The notes under the pieces were generated by a model that worked only from the letters and a program-made list of their open reading frames with translations, made no database searches and was not told where the DNA came from. Shown here piece after piece: positions 34,868-43,827 of a stretch of DNA of 64,000 nt; positions within the stretch are counted from its first letter, which is position 1, and every line of letters begins with the position of its first letter. Origin of the DNA: Chryseobacterium lathyri (GTDB lineage Bacteria; Bacteroidota; Bacteroidia; Flavobacteriales; Weeksellaceae); the NCBI RefSeq assembly GCF_030812195.1, contig NZ_JAUSSF010000003.1:744001-808000 (forward strand). The letters are read 5' to 3'. The translations under genes were made by a program, and so were the position numbers.

Positions 34868-35893
34868 ATGAAAAGATGGTACCTTTATCCTTTTTCCCTC
34901 GGTTATCATTTGGTAACGGGTATCCGAAACACAATGTATGATCTTGGAGTTTTTAGGACAACAAAATTCAAGACCCCGATAATTAATGTCGGAAACCTTT
35001 CTGTAGGCGGAAGCGGGAAATCACCTATGGTGATGTACCTTGCCCAATTTCTGTCCAAGCATTACAGGACAGGAGTACTTTCACGCGGCTACGGAAGACT
35101 GACAAAAGGTTATGAAGTAACAAATTATGAAAGCAATTATAAAATTGTAGGCGATGAAGCCATGCAGCTTTTTGAGCGTTTCAAAAACCGTTTCGTCATT
35201 GCCGTTTCAGAAGAAAGAGTTCCAGGAGCCAAAAAGGTAATTGAAGATATGGATCTTGACGTTCTTGTTCTGGACGATGCCATGCAACACAGAGCCATAA
35301 AGGCAGGATTCAATATTCTGATGACTGATTTTAATGATCCTTATTTTAAAGACCATCTGCTTCCGGCCGGCGACCTTAGAGAATCCAGAAACGGTTCCAA
35401 GAGAGCAGACATCATCATGGTCAGCAAATGTCCTGATGAGCTTACCGAAGAAACCAAACGCTATTATATTTCAAGAATAAGGCCTTCTTATAACCAAAAA
35501 GTATTCTTTTCATCCATCGGTTATGACGAAAATGTGTACGGAAAAGATAAAATGCTTCCGGATAATAACCTGAACTATTATGATATCCTTCTGATTACAG
35601 GAATCGCCAACCCAAAACCGCTTCTGGAACATCTGGCTAAATTTTCGCAGCGGGTTAAGCATTTGAAATTCAGAGACCATCATAATTTTACGGATGATGA
35701 CATCAAAAAGATCACCGAAGAATATAAAAAATTAGGTGAATATAAGCTGATCCTGACCACAGAGAAAGATTATGTACGTCTGAAAACTTTTGACTATCTT
35801 AGAGACATTGTTTACTACTGGCCTATTAATGTCATCATTGATAAAAAGGAAGAATTCAATCAAATCATCTTAGATTATGTTAGAAAAAATTAA
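34868..35893 (+). CDS. lpxK: Tetraacyldisaccharide 4'-kinase LpxK
   Basis: 341 residues. The N-terminal amphipathic/membrane-associated segment (MKRWYLYPFSLGYHLVTGIR) and the P-loop NVGNLSVGGSGKSP (about 39-52) are diagnostic. VLVLDDAMQHR near residue 135 holds the catalytic Asp and His, and TTEKDYVRL near the end is conserved. It phosphorylates the 4' position of lipid A precursor at the inner membrane, fitting a Gram-negative envelope. It overlaps the next gene by 17 bases, so the two are translationally coupled. The -7 element at 34853-34860 leaves a very short leader. Confidence 0.95.
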   Translation: MKRWYLYPFSLGYHLVTGIRNTMYDLGVFRTTKFKTPIINVGNLSVGGSGKSPMVMYLAQFLSKHYRTGVLSRGYGRLTKGYEVTNYESNYKIVGDEAMQLFERFKNRFVIAVSEERVPGAKKVIEDMDLDVLVLDDAMQHRAIKAGFNILMTDFNDPYFKDHLLPAGDLRESRNGSKRADIIMVSKCPDELTEETKRYYISRIRPSYNQKVFFSSIGYDENVYGKDKMLPDNNLNYYDILLITGIANPKPLLEHLAKFSQRVKHLKFRDHHNFTDDDIKKITEEYKKLGEYKLILTTEKDYVRLKTFDYLRDIVYYWPINVIIDKKEEFNQIILDYVRKN

Positions 35894-36692
35894 GCAGACC
35901 GCCGATTTCATTAAAAGTACAATCAAAGAAATTCCGGACTTTGCTATTATTTTAGGATCCGGATTGGGGAAACTGCAGGATGAAGTGGAAGCCATCCACA
36001 TTTTGGAATATCCTGAAATTCCTAATTTCCCACAGACTACTGTTGTTGGGCATGGAGGAAAATTAATTTACGGAATTCTGGATGGCAAAAAAGTTCTTAT
36101 GATGAGCGGCCGTTTCCATTATTACGAAGGTCATTCTATGGAGACCGTGACTTTTCCAATACGGGTTTTTCACCTGCTGGGCATTAAAAACCTCATCCTT
36201 TCCAATGCCTGTGGCGGCGTAAATCCTGCCTACAGCGTTGCTGATATCGTTATTTTAAAAGACCATATCAATATGATGCCTGAACATCCGCTTCGTGGTA
36301 AAAATATTGAATCATTCGGGCCGCGTTTTGTGGATATGAGCGAGCCTTATAACAGGAAAATGATCGAAGTGGCTGAAAAAGCTGCTGCCGACAATAATAT
36401 TAAAATCCATAAGGGAGTATATGTTGCGCTACAAGGACCTACCTTCGAAACCCCTGCAGAATATGGAATGATCAAAGCCATTGGTGGTGATATGGTAGGA
36501 ATGAGTACTGTTCCTGAAGTAATTGTTGCCAGACATATGGAAATGAATGTTTTCTGCATCTCCGTGATTACAGACCTTGGCGGGCCGGATATTGCCTTTG
36601 CCGTTTCTCACGAAGAAGTTCTGAATGCAGCCAATAAAGCAATGCCGAATGTGATCACTGTAGTAAAAGGTGTAGTAAAAAACTATCAATAG
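35877..36692 (+). CDS. Purine nucleoside phosphorylase (class I, trimeric type)
   Basis: 271 residues. Class I PNP motifs: IILGSGLGKLQDEV (about 24-37), the phosphate-site VGHGGKLIYG and MSGRFHYYEGH (about 79-89), NACGGVNP, then QGPTFETPAEYGMIKAIGGDMVGMSTVPEVIVARH in the base-binding region. It cleaves purine nucleosides with phosphate. It overlaps the 3' end of lpxK by 17 bases, a conserved flavobacterial arrangement that links envelope and nucleotide genes without known functional coupling. Confidence 0.93.
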   Translation: MLEKIKQTADFIKSTIKEIPDFAIILGSGLGKLQDEVEAIHILEYPEIPNFPQTTVVGHGGKLIYGILDGKKVLMMSGRFHYYEGHSMETVTFPIRVFHLLGIKNLILSNACGGVNPAYSVADIVILKDHINMMPEHPLRGKNIESFGPRFVDMSEPYNRKMIEVAEKAAADNNIKIHKGVYVALQGPTFETPAEYGMIKAIGGDMVGMSTVPEVIVARHMEMNVFCISVITDLGGPDIAFAVSHEEVLNAANKAMPNVITVVKGVVKNYQ

Positions 36693-36795
36693 ATCTTTAT
36701 AGAAATTTTCAATCTCATAAATTTTTCCTAATTCATAGGAAATCAATCTCAAATTGCGTTTCATTGTTTAGATTTGTATAAATGAAATTGAGAAA

Positions 36796-37311
36796 ATGAA
36801 AAAGTTAGTATTAATTTTTATGATAAATATTTTCGGGCTGGGTTATTCACAGCAGCAGCCGAAAGTACTCAAAACCAATTTCTCCCAAGAAGCTCTGGTA
36901 CAAAAGCTGGAAGATGAGGAAGGGAAAAATATTACCATTCAGCAAATCCTTGATCAACATAAAGGAAAAGTTTTGGTGATTGATTTCTGGGCCGGATGGT
37001 GCAGAGACTGTTTGAAAGCACTTCCAAAAGCTGAAGAACTTGAAAAAAACAATCCAAACGTAGATTTTGTATTCCTTTCACTGGAAAGATCAAAAGAGGG
37101 TTTTAACAAAAGTCTGGACAGATTCAATATGAAGGACAAGGATAATTACTGGTTTGCTTCGGGCTGGAAAAATGATTTTAACAATTATATCGACCTCAAC
37201 TGGATACCTAGATATATGGTTGTAGACCAGAAATCTTCCATCGCAAAATATTACGCTATTTCCCCTGAAGATCCGGAAATACAGGAAACTATCAACCGTC
37301 TTTTACAATAA
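36796..37311 (+). CDS. TlpA-like thioredoxin-fold periplasmic protein
   Basis: 171 residues with a signal peptide (MKKLVLIFMINIFGLGYSQ). The thioredoxin fold is marked by VLVIDFWAGWCRDC, putting the redox pair C69-C72 in an unusual CRDC motif in place of CxPC-type centres, followed by the cis-Pro region DLNWIPRYMVVD. It probably transfers electrons or reduces disulfides in the periplasm; a client is not indicated. -7 element TAGATTTG at 36769-36776. The next gene starts inside its stop codon (TAATG). Confidence 0.85.
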   Translation: MKKLVLIFMINIFGLGYSQQQPKVLKTNFSQEALVQKLEDEEGKNITIQQILDQHKGKVLVIDFWAGWCRDCLKALPKAEELEKNNPNVDFVFLSLERSKEGFNKSLDRFNMKDKDNYWFASGWKNDFNNYIDLNWIPRYMVVDQKSSIAKYYAISPEDPEIQETINRLLQ

Positions 37312-37766
37312 TGATCACAAGAAAAGCTACAGAACAGGATCTGAAGGTCCTTTTAGAATTTGAACAGGGAATTGTTTCTGCAGAAAGGCCGTTTAACAGT
37401 ACTCTTATGGATGGAGAGATTCACTATTATGATCTGCTTCATTTGATACAGGCTGAGGATTCCTTAGTATTGGTTACAGAAGAAAATAATGAAATTATCG
37501 CCTCAGGTTACGCACGGATCAAAAAACCGGAAAACAACTATTCTAATTTTGACCGTTATGCTTACCTGGGATTTATGTATGTAAAGCCTGAACACAGAGG
37601 AAAAGGGGTTAATAAGCTGATCCTTGACGAACTGATCCGCTGGGCGAAATCCAAAGACATTTCAGAAGTAAGACTTGATGTGTATGCCCAAAATGAATCC
37701 GCTGTAAAAGCCTATGAAAAAGCAGGGTTTGAATCATTACTCGTTACCATGAGAATGAAAACATGA
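37311..37766 (+). CDS. GNAT-family N-acetyltransferase
   Basis: 151 residues. The acetyl-CoA loop is in GFMYVKPEHRGKGVNKLILDEL (about 85-106) with the R-G-x-G core, and VKAYEKAGFESLLVTM near the C-terminus is the usual GNAT motif B. The substrate is unknown. Overlapped start (TAATG) couples its translation to the thioredoxin-like gene. Confidence 0.85.
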   Translation: MITRKATEQDLKVLLEFEQGIVSAERPFNSTLMDGEIHYYDLLHLIQAEDSLVLVTEENNEIIASGYARIKKPENNYSNFDRYAYLGFMYVKPEHRGKGVNKLILDELIRWAKSKDISEVRLDVYAQNESAVKAYEKAGFESLLVTMRMKT

Positions 37767-37796
37767 TAAGAATTTAATTCAAAATAAATGAATCCA

Positions 37797-37804
37797 TATC
37801 TTTG
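37797..37804 (+). promoter_or_regulatory. -7 promoter element of dinB, fixes the start
   Basis: TATCTTTG matches TAnnTTTG. The ATG at 37809 is four bases behind it, while the in-frame ATG at 37788 is upstream of the promoter and cannot be on this transcript. Confidence 0.5.
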
Positions 37805-37808
37805 CGGT

Positions 37809-38903
37809 ATGGATTCTTCTTTTCCCACCCGTAAAATTATTCATGTCGATATGGATGCATTTTATGCTTCTGTGGAACAGCATGACAATCCTTCGCTTAA
37901 GGGAAAGCCTATTGCTGTAGGAGGAGAACACCGGGGAGTCGTTGCAGCAGCAAGCTATGAAGCCAGAAAATATGGTGTACGTTCTGCAATGCCCAGCAAA
38001 ACAGCCAAAGAAAAATGCCCTCATATCATTTTTGTGACGCCCCGCTTTGCACGGTATAAAGAAATATCAAAACAGATTCGCGAAATTTTCCATGAATATA
38101 CTGATCTTGTAGAACCCCTGTCGTTGGACGAAGCTTACCTTGATGTCACCGAAAATAAAAAAGACATAGAATCTGCCAATCAGATTGCCAGAGAGATCCG
38201 TCAGAAAATATTTGAACAGACGGGGCTTACCGCTTCTGCAGGCATTTCCATAAACAAATTTCTCGCAAAAGTAGCATCTGACATCAATAAGCCGAACGGA
38301 CAGAAAACCATTCATCCGGATAGAATTGAAGGTTTTCTTGAAGAGCTTCCGGTCGAAAAATTTCACGGTGTTGGCAAGGTTACGGCTAACAAAATGTTTA
38401 GTTTAGGTATTTACAAAGGAAAAGATTTAAAGAAAAAAACACTCGAAGAGCTGGTCAGACTTTTTGGAAAGTCCGGCGGTTACTATTACAATGTAGTACG
38501 CGGCATTCATAATTCTGAGGTAAAGCCACACCGGATTCAGAAAAGCGTTGCGGTAGAGAGAACTTTTTTTGAGGATCTTTTTGACGACCAGGCGATTAAT
38601 GAAAAGCTGGAACATCTGAGCCAGGAACTTCACCAGAGGCTGCAAAAGAATAATATTCTGGGAAGGGCCTTAACTTTAAAGATCAAATATAAAGATTTTT
38701 CGCTTTTTACAAGAAGCTTTACAAAAGAAGAGTATTTTACTTCTCCTGAACAGTATTTCAGCACCGGGAAAAAGCTTTGGGAACTAAGGCCGTTTGATAA
38801 GCCTGTTAGATTGCTGGGGCTATCCCTCTCCCACCTCAACACCGAGGAAAAAAAGCAGGTTTCTATTCAACTAAAAATCCCGTTTGAAGAATTTGAGATT
38901 TAA
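37809..38903 (+). CDS. dinB: DNA polymerase IV (Y-family, translesion)
   Basis: 364 residues from ATG 37809, chosen over ATG 37788 because the latter lies before the -7 element. IIHVDMDAFYASVEQ (acidic catalytic pair and the aromatic steric region), SYEARKYGVRSAMPS, SLDEAYLDVT (third acidic ligand) and the HhH part ELPVEKFHGVGKVTANKM are intact. The little-finger domain follows and the protein ends in LKIPFEEFEI without an obvious classic beta-clamp QLxLF tail. It copies damaged DNA with low fidelity. No LexA box is visible, so induction is not evident from sequence. Confidence 0.94.
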   Translation: MDSSFPTRKIIHVDMDAFYASVEQHDNPSLKGKPIAVGGEHRGVVAAASYEARKYGVRSAMPSKTAKEKCPHIIFVTPRFARYKEISKQIREIFHEYTDLVEPLSLDEAYLDVTENKKDIESANQIAREIRQKIFEQTGLTASAGISINKFLAKVASDINKPNGQKTIHPDRIEGFLEELPVEKFHGVGKVTANKMFSLGIYKGKDLKKKTLEELVRLFGKSGGYYYNVVRGIHNSEVKPHRIQKSVAVERTFFEDLFDDQAINEKLEHLSQELHQRLQKNNILGRALTLKIKYKDFSLFTRSFTKEEYFTSPEQYFSTGKKLWELRPFDKPVRLLGLSLSHLNTEEKKQVSIQLKIPFEEFEI

Positions 38904-38948
38904 CAGGTAAAAAAAATTCACTATCTTGTAGTGACCAAATTACAGCCT

Positions 38949-40421
38949 ATGAACCCGACAATGATTCAATTTTTCCACTGGTACTCGGAAGGGAATGGAA
39001 GATTATGGAAAGAAGCAGAAAAACAGGCCGCATATCTGGCAAAATTAGGAATTACTTCAGTATGGTTTCCTCCTGCCTATAAAGGAACAAACGGAGGCTA
39101 CTCTGTAGGATATGATGCTTATGATCTGTATGACCTCGGCGAGTTTGACCAAAAAGGAAGCATTCCCACCAAATATGGCACCAGGAATGATTATGTCAAA
39201 GCTATTAAAGCCTTAAAAAAACAAAATATAGAGGTAATCGTAGATATTGTCCTGGGGCATAAAGCCGGCGGGGATGAACTGGAAAGGTTTAAAGCCGTAA
39301 AGGTAGATGAAAACAACAGGGAAAAGATTATTTCAGAGGTTATTGAGATAGAATCCTATACTAAGTTCACGTTTCCCGGAAGAAAAAAAAAATATTCTGA
39401 TTTTGAATGGAACTTCACCTGCTTCAGTGGTGTGGATTATGCTGAAGGTATGGATTCACACATCTTTAAAATACAGTCTGAGTACGGAAACGATTGGGAA
39501 GAGATGATTGACGATGAGAAAGGGAATTACGATTATCTGATGTACAACGACATCGAACACCGGAATCCTTTTGTGCGCGAAGAGCTTAATAGCTGGGCAG
39601 AATGGTATTTTAATGTGACTGATTTTGATGGAGTAAGACTGGATGCCTTAAAACATATTTCATTTGATTTTTATAAGGAATGGCTGACGATGCTCCGTTC
39701 CAATTCCGGAAAAAATATTTTTGCAGTCGGGGAATACTGGGCCCCGGGGCAGCTCAATCTTCTGCAGAAATATATTGAGGTAACGGAAGGATGCATGAGC
39801 CTTTTTGACAGCTCACTGCAGAATAATTTCCATACTGCATCTAATGAAGGCAGCTCCTATGATCTCCGCAGGATTTTTGACCAAACCCTTACCCAGGTTG
39901 ATCCAATGCACTCTGTAAGTCTTGTGGATAATCATGACACGCAGCCCCTTCAGGATCTCGAAGCTCCGGTACAGTCGTGGTTCAAGCCGATAGCTTATGC
40001 GCTGATCCTGCTTCGCGAGAATGGATATCCATGTGTTTTTTATCCTGATCTCTATGGTGCCCATTACGTTGATAAAGGCAGAGACGATAATAGCCATGAG
40101 ATTTTCCTGCCTAAAGTGGATGGTATAGAAGAACTTCTAAAGGCAAGAAAGGAACATGCGTATGGAACGCAGAGGGATTATTTTGAAGATACCAACTGTC
40201 TGGGCTGGACGCGTGAAGGTGACGATGAACACTCCGGATGTGCCGTAGTTCTCAGCAATAAAGATGCCTACAGCAAGCCTATGGAAATGGGAAAACAGTA
40301 TGCAGGCAAAAAGTTTCATGATCTGCTTAAACGGTTTAAAGAAAAAGTAATCATTGATGAAAACGGATGGGGAAATTTCCCGGTCCCTGCAGGAAATGTA
40401 AGCGTATGGATCTCTGAGTAA
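38949..40421 (+). CDS. Cytoplasmic alpha-amylase (GH13, AmyS type)
   Basis: 490 residues without signal peptide, so intracellular. The start is set at ATG 38949; a GTG at 38931 is the alternative. With this start the catalytic residues fall at D232 (DGVRLDALKH), E262 (GEYW) and D330 (VDNHDTQ), almost the numbering of Bacillus liquefying amylases. GYDAYDLYDLGEFDQKGS is a family hallmark. It would hydrolyse internal alpha-1,4-glucans such as glycogen or imported maltodextrins. No maltose operon nearby. A convergent terminator at 40441 follows. Confidence 0.93.
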   Translation: MNPTMIQFFHWYSEGNGRLWKEAEKQAAYLAKLGITSVWFPPAYKGTNGGYSVGYDAYDLYDLGEFDQKGSIPTKYGTRNDYVKAIKALKKQNIEVIVDIVLGHKAGGDELERFKAVKVDENNREKIISEVIEIESYTKFTFPGRKKKYSDFEWNFTCFSGVDYAEGMDSHIFKIQSEYGNDWEEMIDDEKGNYDYLMYNDIEHRNPFVREELNSWAEWYFNVTDFDGVRLDALKHISFDFYKEWLTMLRSNSGKNIFAVGEYWAPGQLNLLQKYIEVTEGCMSLFDSSLQNNFHTASNEGSSYDLRRIFDQTLTQVDPMHSVSLVDNHDTQPLQDLEAPVQSWFKPIAYALILLRENGYPCVFYPDLYGAHYVDKGRDDNSHEIFLPKVDGIEELLKARKEHAYGTQRDYFEDTNCLGWTREGDDEHSGCAVVLSNKDAYSKPMEMGKQYAGKKFHDLLKRFKEKVIIDENGWGNFPVPAGNVSVWISE

Positions 40422-40440
40422 TCCTTGCGACCATATAAAA

Positions 40441-40470
40441 GGCATCCATAACTCTTTAGTTATGGATGCC
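40441..40470. terminator. Bidirectional terminator between amylase and GG-leader peptide genes
   Basis: GGCATCCATAAC (40441-40452) and GTTATGGATGCC (40459-40470) pair over 12 bases, with an A-run before and TTAAATT after, serving both convergent genes. Confidence 0.85.
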
Positions 40471-40495
40471 TTAAATTACTTTAATGACAGAATAA

Positions 40496-40663
40496 TTAGC
40501 AGTGGATATACCTGCAATTCTGTATATTAATGGCCCATTCGCAGCAATAGCCATCCTCGTTGGAGGTACAGCATACATTGTTCCCGATAATATCTCCACC
40601 CTTTAGGTTCTTAAGTTCTTTTCTGTCAAGTTTTCGTACGTTAGCAAAAAGTTTTGTTTTCAT
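40496..40663 (-). CDS. Double-glycine-leader Cys-rich small peptide (bacteriocin-like precursor)
   Basis: 55 residues. The leader MKTKLFANVRKLDRKELKNL continues KGG, a standard double-glycine cleavage site (L-x-R-x-E-L-K-x-L-K-GG). The predicted mature peptide is about 32 residues with seven Cys (at 31, 32, 40, 41, 50 and 55 plus spacing CCxxxxxxxCCEW). It shares CCEW with the peptide at 9309-9443 but is otherwise diverged. It sits alone on the minus strand with no transporter or immunity gene in the window, and would need an export system elsewhere. Whether it is antimicrobial or a signal is unknown. Confidence 0.72.
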   Translation of the reverse strand: MKTKLFANVRKLDRKELKNLKGGDIIGNNVCCTSNEDGYCCEWAINIQNCRYIHC

Positions 40664-40808
40664 AATTAATAGATTTTTGGTTTGGTTATCCTAATATACG
40701 TAAAATATCATAATTACCATCCAATATATCACCAAACGGATACTTAAGCTGTATATCCCGAAAATCAAGCACTTACATTGCACTCCCTTACAAAAATTTT
40801 GTTTGAAT

Positions 40809-42152
40809 TTATTTAAAACTTAATTTTTGTATTTTCAGGATTTCCGGACGTTCCGAATCATCAGAAATAGTTCCGTTTCTTGCAAATTCTGCCCAAAGTG
40901 CCCTGAGTTTTTTGCCATTCTCATTAATATATTCCCACGGAACATTTTTTAACATTTCAGAGAATTTCCATGCCGATTCATTTCCGAAAATCAAAGGAAG
41001 ATCAATACAGTGTGGCGCTCCGATATGGCTGCTGTCTGATCTGGAATGGATTCTAAATAGGTAAATGCTCCCTCCCGCTTTTGCATAGTTTTCAGCAAAT
41101 ATTTTTGCGGGAGTTCCATAAATGAGTTCAGTGGTTTTTTGGACCGTTTTATCCATGATTTTCAGTCCCAGCCCTTTTCCGAAATATTTATTCAAAGCAT
41201 CAGAAGTTTTAAGATAAAATGCTGTTTCATCATTATTCAGGCCAATCAATACATCATATTTTTTTGCGTTTGCCTTCCATTGCTCTTCAGATTCCTCTTC
41301 TTTACATAAGGGTGAAAATCCATACTGAATACCGAAAGGCATAGCGGCCTTTAAGCCATATTTAATGACAGAAGGTACATATTTTCTGTATTCATCCATC
41401 AGTTTAAAAACATCAGTTTCATCTTTCAGCACTTCAGTCTTTCTTAAAAATTCGGCAGACATTTTCTGCCTTTTATGGCGTAATCCCAACGGGGCACTCT
41501 GAATAATCACTCTTTGAAACAAACCCTCAACACCTTCGGAAATCATAAGATGGGCAATAGCATCGCCACCTGAAGACTGACCTAAAAGAGTAACATTTTC
41601 AAAATCACCCCCAAATTCTGAAATATAGGTCTTGATCCATTTTAATGCTTCTATGATATCGAGCAGACCCAAGTTTGGCGGCCTTTCGTCGCCTCCCAGA
41701 AATCCGAAAAGCCCGAGCCTGTAGGAAACGGCAACAACAATGATTTGCTGTTCTTTCACCCATTCGCTGGGATCGGATGTAGGAAGATCACCACATCCTA
41801 TTTCATAGGAGCCACCATGAATCCAGACTATTACAGGAAGCTTTTCATTATCTGTGAAACGGTCAGGACGGAAGACCGAAAGATACTGTGGGGATTCATC
41901 AGGATCAAAGTTCTCGATATGTGTAGGACCAATCATTTTTTCTACCAGCGGACTAATTGTCTGCGGGCAAACAGGAGTTTTATCAGGGAAAATAATTTCT
42001 TCAGGAGACGGCCGTTCTGCAACAGGCTTTTGAAATCTTTCAGAGCGGGCATACCGGATGCTGTTGGCTCTGATAACACCATTGTTTTTTAATGAAATAA
42101 CTTTCCCGAAAGAAGTCTGAAAAATGTGGGTTGTGGTCTGCTCAACGGTCAT
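40809..42152 (-). CDS. Carboxylesterase type B family
   Basis: 447 residues, no signal peptide. VIVWIHGGSYEIGCGDLP is the oxyanion-hole block, LLGQSSGGDAI holds the nucleophile (GxSxGG of the family usually GESAGG), and IGAPHCIDLPLIFG carries the catalytic His. The acid should be a Glu or Asp around the DETAFYLK region. Slightly shorter than typical 500-residue members but without an evident deletion. It hydrolyses carboxyl esters, substrate unknown. It stands alone, convergent to nothing, next to the AraC gene. Confidence 0.87.
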   Translation of the reverse strand: MTVEQTTTHIFQTSFGKVISLKNNGVIRANSIRYARSERFQKPVAERPSPEEIIFPDKTPVCPQTISPLVEKMIGPTHIENFDPDESPQYLSVFRPDRFTDNEKLPVIVWIHGGSYEIGCGDLPTSDPSEWVKEQQIIVVAVSYRLGLFGFLGGDERPPNLGLLDIIEALKWIKTYISEFGGDFENVTLLGQSSGGDAIAHLMISEGVEGLFQRVIIQSAPLGLRHKRQKMSAEFLRKTEVLKDETDVFKLMDEYRKYVPSVIKYGLKAAMPFGIQYGFSPLCKEEESEEQWKANAKKYDVLIGLNNDETAFYLKTSDALNKYFGKGLGLKIMDKTVQKTTELIYGTPAKIFAENYAKAGGSIYLFRIHSRSDSSHIGAPHCIDLPLIFGNESAWKFSEMLKNVPWEYINENGKKLRALWAEFARNGTISDDSERPEILKIQKLSFK

Positions 42153-42354
42153 TTTAAAAACTTTGAAAAATTTTATTTATTAAAATTAATCCGGTTTTTT
42201 GAAATAAGAAAATTTTCAATTGGTTTTAACGCTAAAATGCCAAGACTTTTATATGGTTAATTTATAAAGTAAGTTTAAAGGACATTTTAAACACTAATTT
42301 CCACAAATAGTTCAAAGTAAAATTACGATTTTAGTGTTGCTTGTGTTTAAATGA

Positions 42355-43257
42355 TCAGTTTAACGTTTTATATTCGCTCGGAGAAACCCCAACCTTAGTT
42401 TTGAATAATCTTGTAAAATGCTGAGGATATTTAAATCCAAGGTCATAGGAAATCTCACTGATTGATTTTGACGGATTCAGTATCTGTTCTTTGGCCACAT
42501 CGATCAGCTTGTTGTGGATAAATTCCTGAGCAGAAACTCCTAATTCTTTTTTGATCAGGTCACCGAAATAATTGGCAGACAGATTCAGTTTTTCTGCAAA
42601 GTAATTAACCATAGGAAAGCCAATATTTTTTGGATTATCGGATTTAAAATAATCATCCACCAGATTTTCAAATTTACCTATAACGCCCTGGTTAACGTGG
42701 TCTCTTGTAATAAACTGACGATCATAAAACCGCATACAGTAATTTAAAAACAGTTCAATATTGTTAACGATTAATGATTTGCTGTGCTTGTCGATAGACT
42801 GCTCAAGCTCAAGCTTTATATTTTTAAAACATTCGAGAATAATTTCCCTTTCTTTTTCTGAAAGATGCAAAGCTTCGTGTACATCATAGGAAAAGAAGCT
42901 GTAGTCTTTGATATTTTTTCCGAGATTAGTCCCCTTAATAAGATCCGGGTGAAACAGCAGCGCATATCCTCCCGGCTGTATAGATTTTCCGTCATTTGTA
43001 ACCCCACTTACCTGCCCTGGAGCAATAAAGACCAGAGTCCCTTCCTGATAGTCATAGCTGTGCTTACCGTAATGCATATCACCACAGATCACATCTTTCA
43101 GAAAAACGGTGTAAAACGTATGGGTTCTTTTGTACTGGCATATGGGATCGGATTTTGCAAAATCTACCACACTTACCAACGGATGCAGTGTTTCATGATT
43201 TACCATTTTATTGTAATCTGAAATACTGTTTACTTTTTCAACTTCCTGATCTTCCAT
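42355..43257 (-). CDS. AraC-family transcriptional regulator
   Basis: 300 residues. N-terminal cupin-like sensor (about 20-140: VCGDMHYGKHSYDYQEGTLVFIAPGQV, PGGYALLFHPDLI) and C-terminal double helix-turn-helix (about 200-300: FAEKLNLSANYFGDLIKKELG and ISEISYDLGFKYPQHFTRLFKTKVGVSPSEYK). It is divergent from the cupin-alcohol dehydrogenase pair, 132 bases apart, and is the natural regulator of that pair. A -7 element TAATTTTG reads on this strand at 43287-43280, 23 bases from the start. Confidence 0.92.
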   Translation of the reverse strand: MEDQEVEKVNSISDYNKMVNHETLHPLVSVVDFAKSDPICQYKRTHTFYTVFLKDVICGDMHYGKHSYDYQEGTLVFIAPGQVSGVTNDGKSIQPGGYALLFHPDLIKGTNLGKNIKDYSFFSYDVHEALHLSEKEREIILECFKNIKLELEQSIDKHSKSLIVNNIELFLNYCMRFYDRQFITRDHVNQGVIGKFENLVDDYFKSDNPKNIGFPMVNYFAEKLNLSANYFGDLIKKELGVSAQEFIHNKLIDVAKEQILNPSKSISEISYDLGFKYPQHFTRLFKTKVGVSPSEYKTLN

Positions 43258-43389
43258 TGACTATCTTTTTAAACTTATTCAAAATTACCACTTTCCTGCG
43301 GACCTTTTTAAGATGTCTGTAAAATTGGTAAGTATTCCGGTAATCTGTATAAGTTATGTTTACTTAAAAGTATCGACTTTTGTACGGTT

Positions 43390-43794
43390 ATGGAAACATT
43401 CAATACCAATATTTTTCTCAAAGGAGAAAAGGCTCCCGAAGCTTATTTTTCGGGAGGAACCGCCTGGGTTCATATCTTAAAGCCGAACGAAGATGATCTG
43501 AACTGCCAGATCGGAAATGTTATTTTTGAACCCGGCTACAGAAATAACTGGCATTCTCACGGTGGAGGCCAGATTTTAATTGTAACTTCAGGAACAGGTT
43601 TTTATCAGGAAAAAGGCAAACCCGCACAGGTTTTACATCCCGGAGATGTAGTGAATATCCTTCCCGGTATTATCCACTGGCATGGAGCGTCTGAAGACAG
43701 TGAATTCACACATATTGCCATCAATCCCAATACTCAAAACGGTATTGTGGAATGGATGGAACCTGTAAGTGATGAGGAATATAACAATTTATAA
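43390..43794 (+). CDS. Cupin-domain protein
   Basis: 134 residues, one cupin barrel. Motif 1 is NWHSHGGGQILIVTSGTGFYQ (about 55-75, metal ligands HxH and Glu-like position) and motif 2 PGDVVNILPGIIHWHGA. First gene of a two-gene unit with the dehydrogenase 33 bases downstream, divergent from the AraC gene. Such cupins often detoxify reactive carbonyls or isomerise a sugar or quinone-like compound. The exact activity is not known. Confidence 0.85.
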   Translation: METFNTNIFLKGEKAPEAYFSGGTAWVHILKPNEDDLNCQIGNVIFEPGYRNNWHSHGGGQILIVTSGTGFYQEKGKPAQVLHPGDVVNILPGIIHWHGASEDSEFTHIAINPNTQNGIVEWMEPVSDEEYNNL

Positions 43795-43827
43795 CTAAAC
43801 TTAATTATAATTAAATTAAATAAACCA

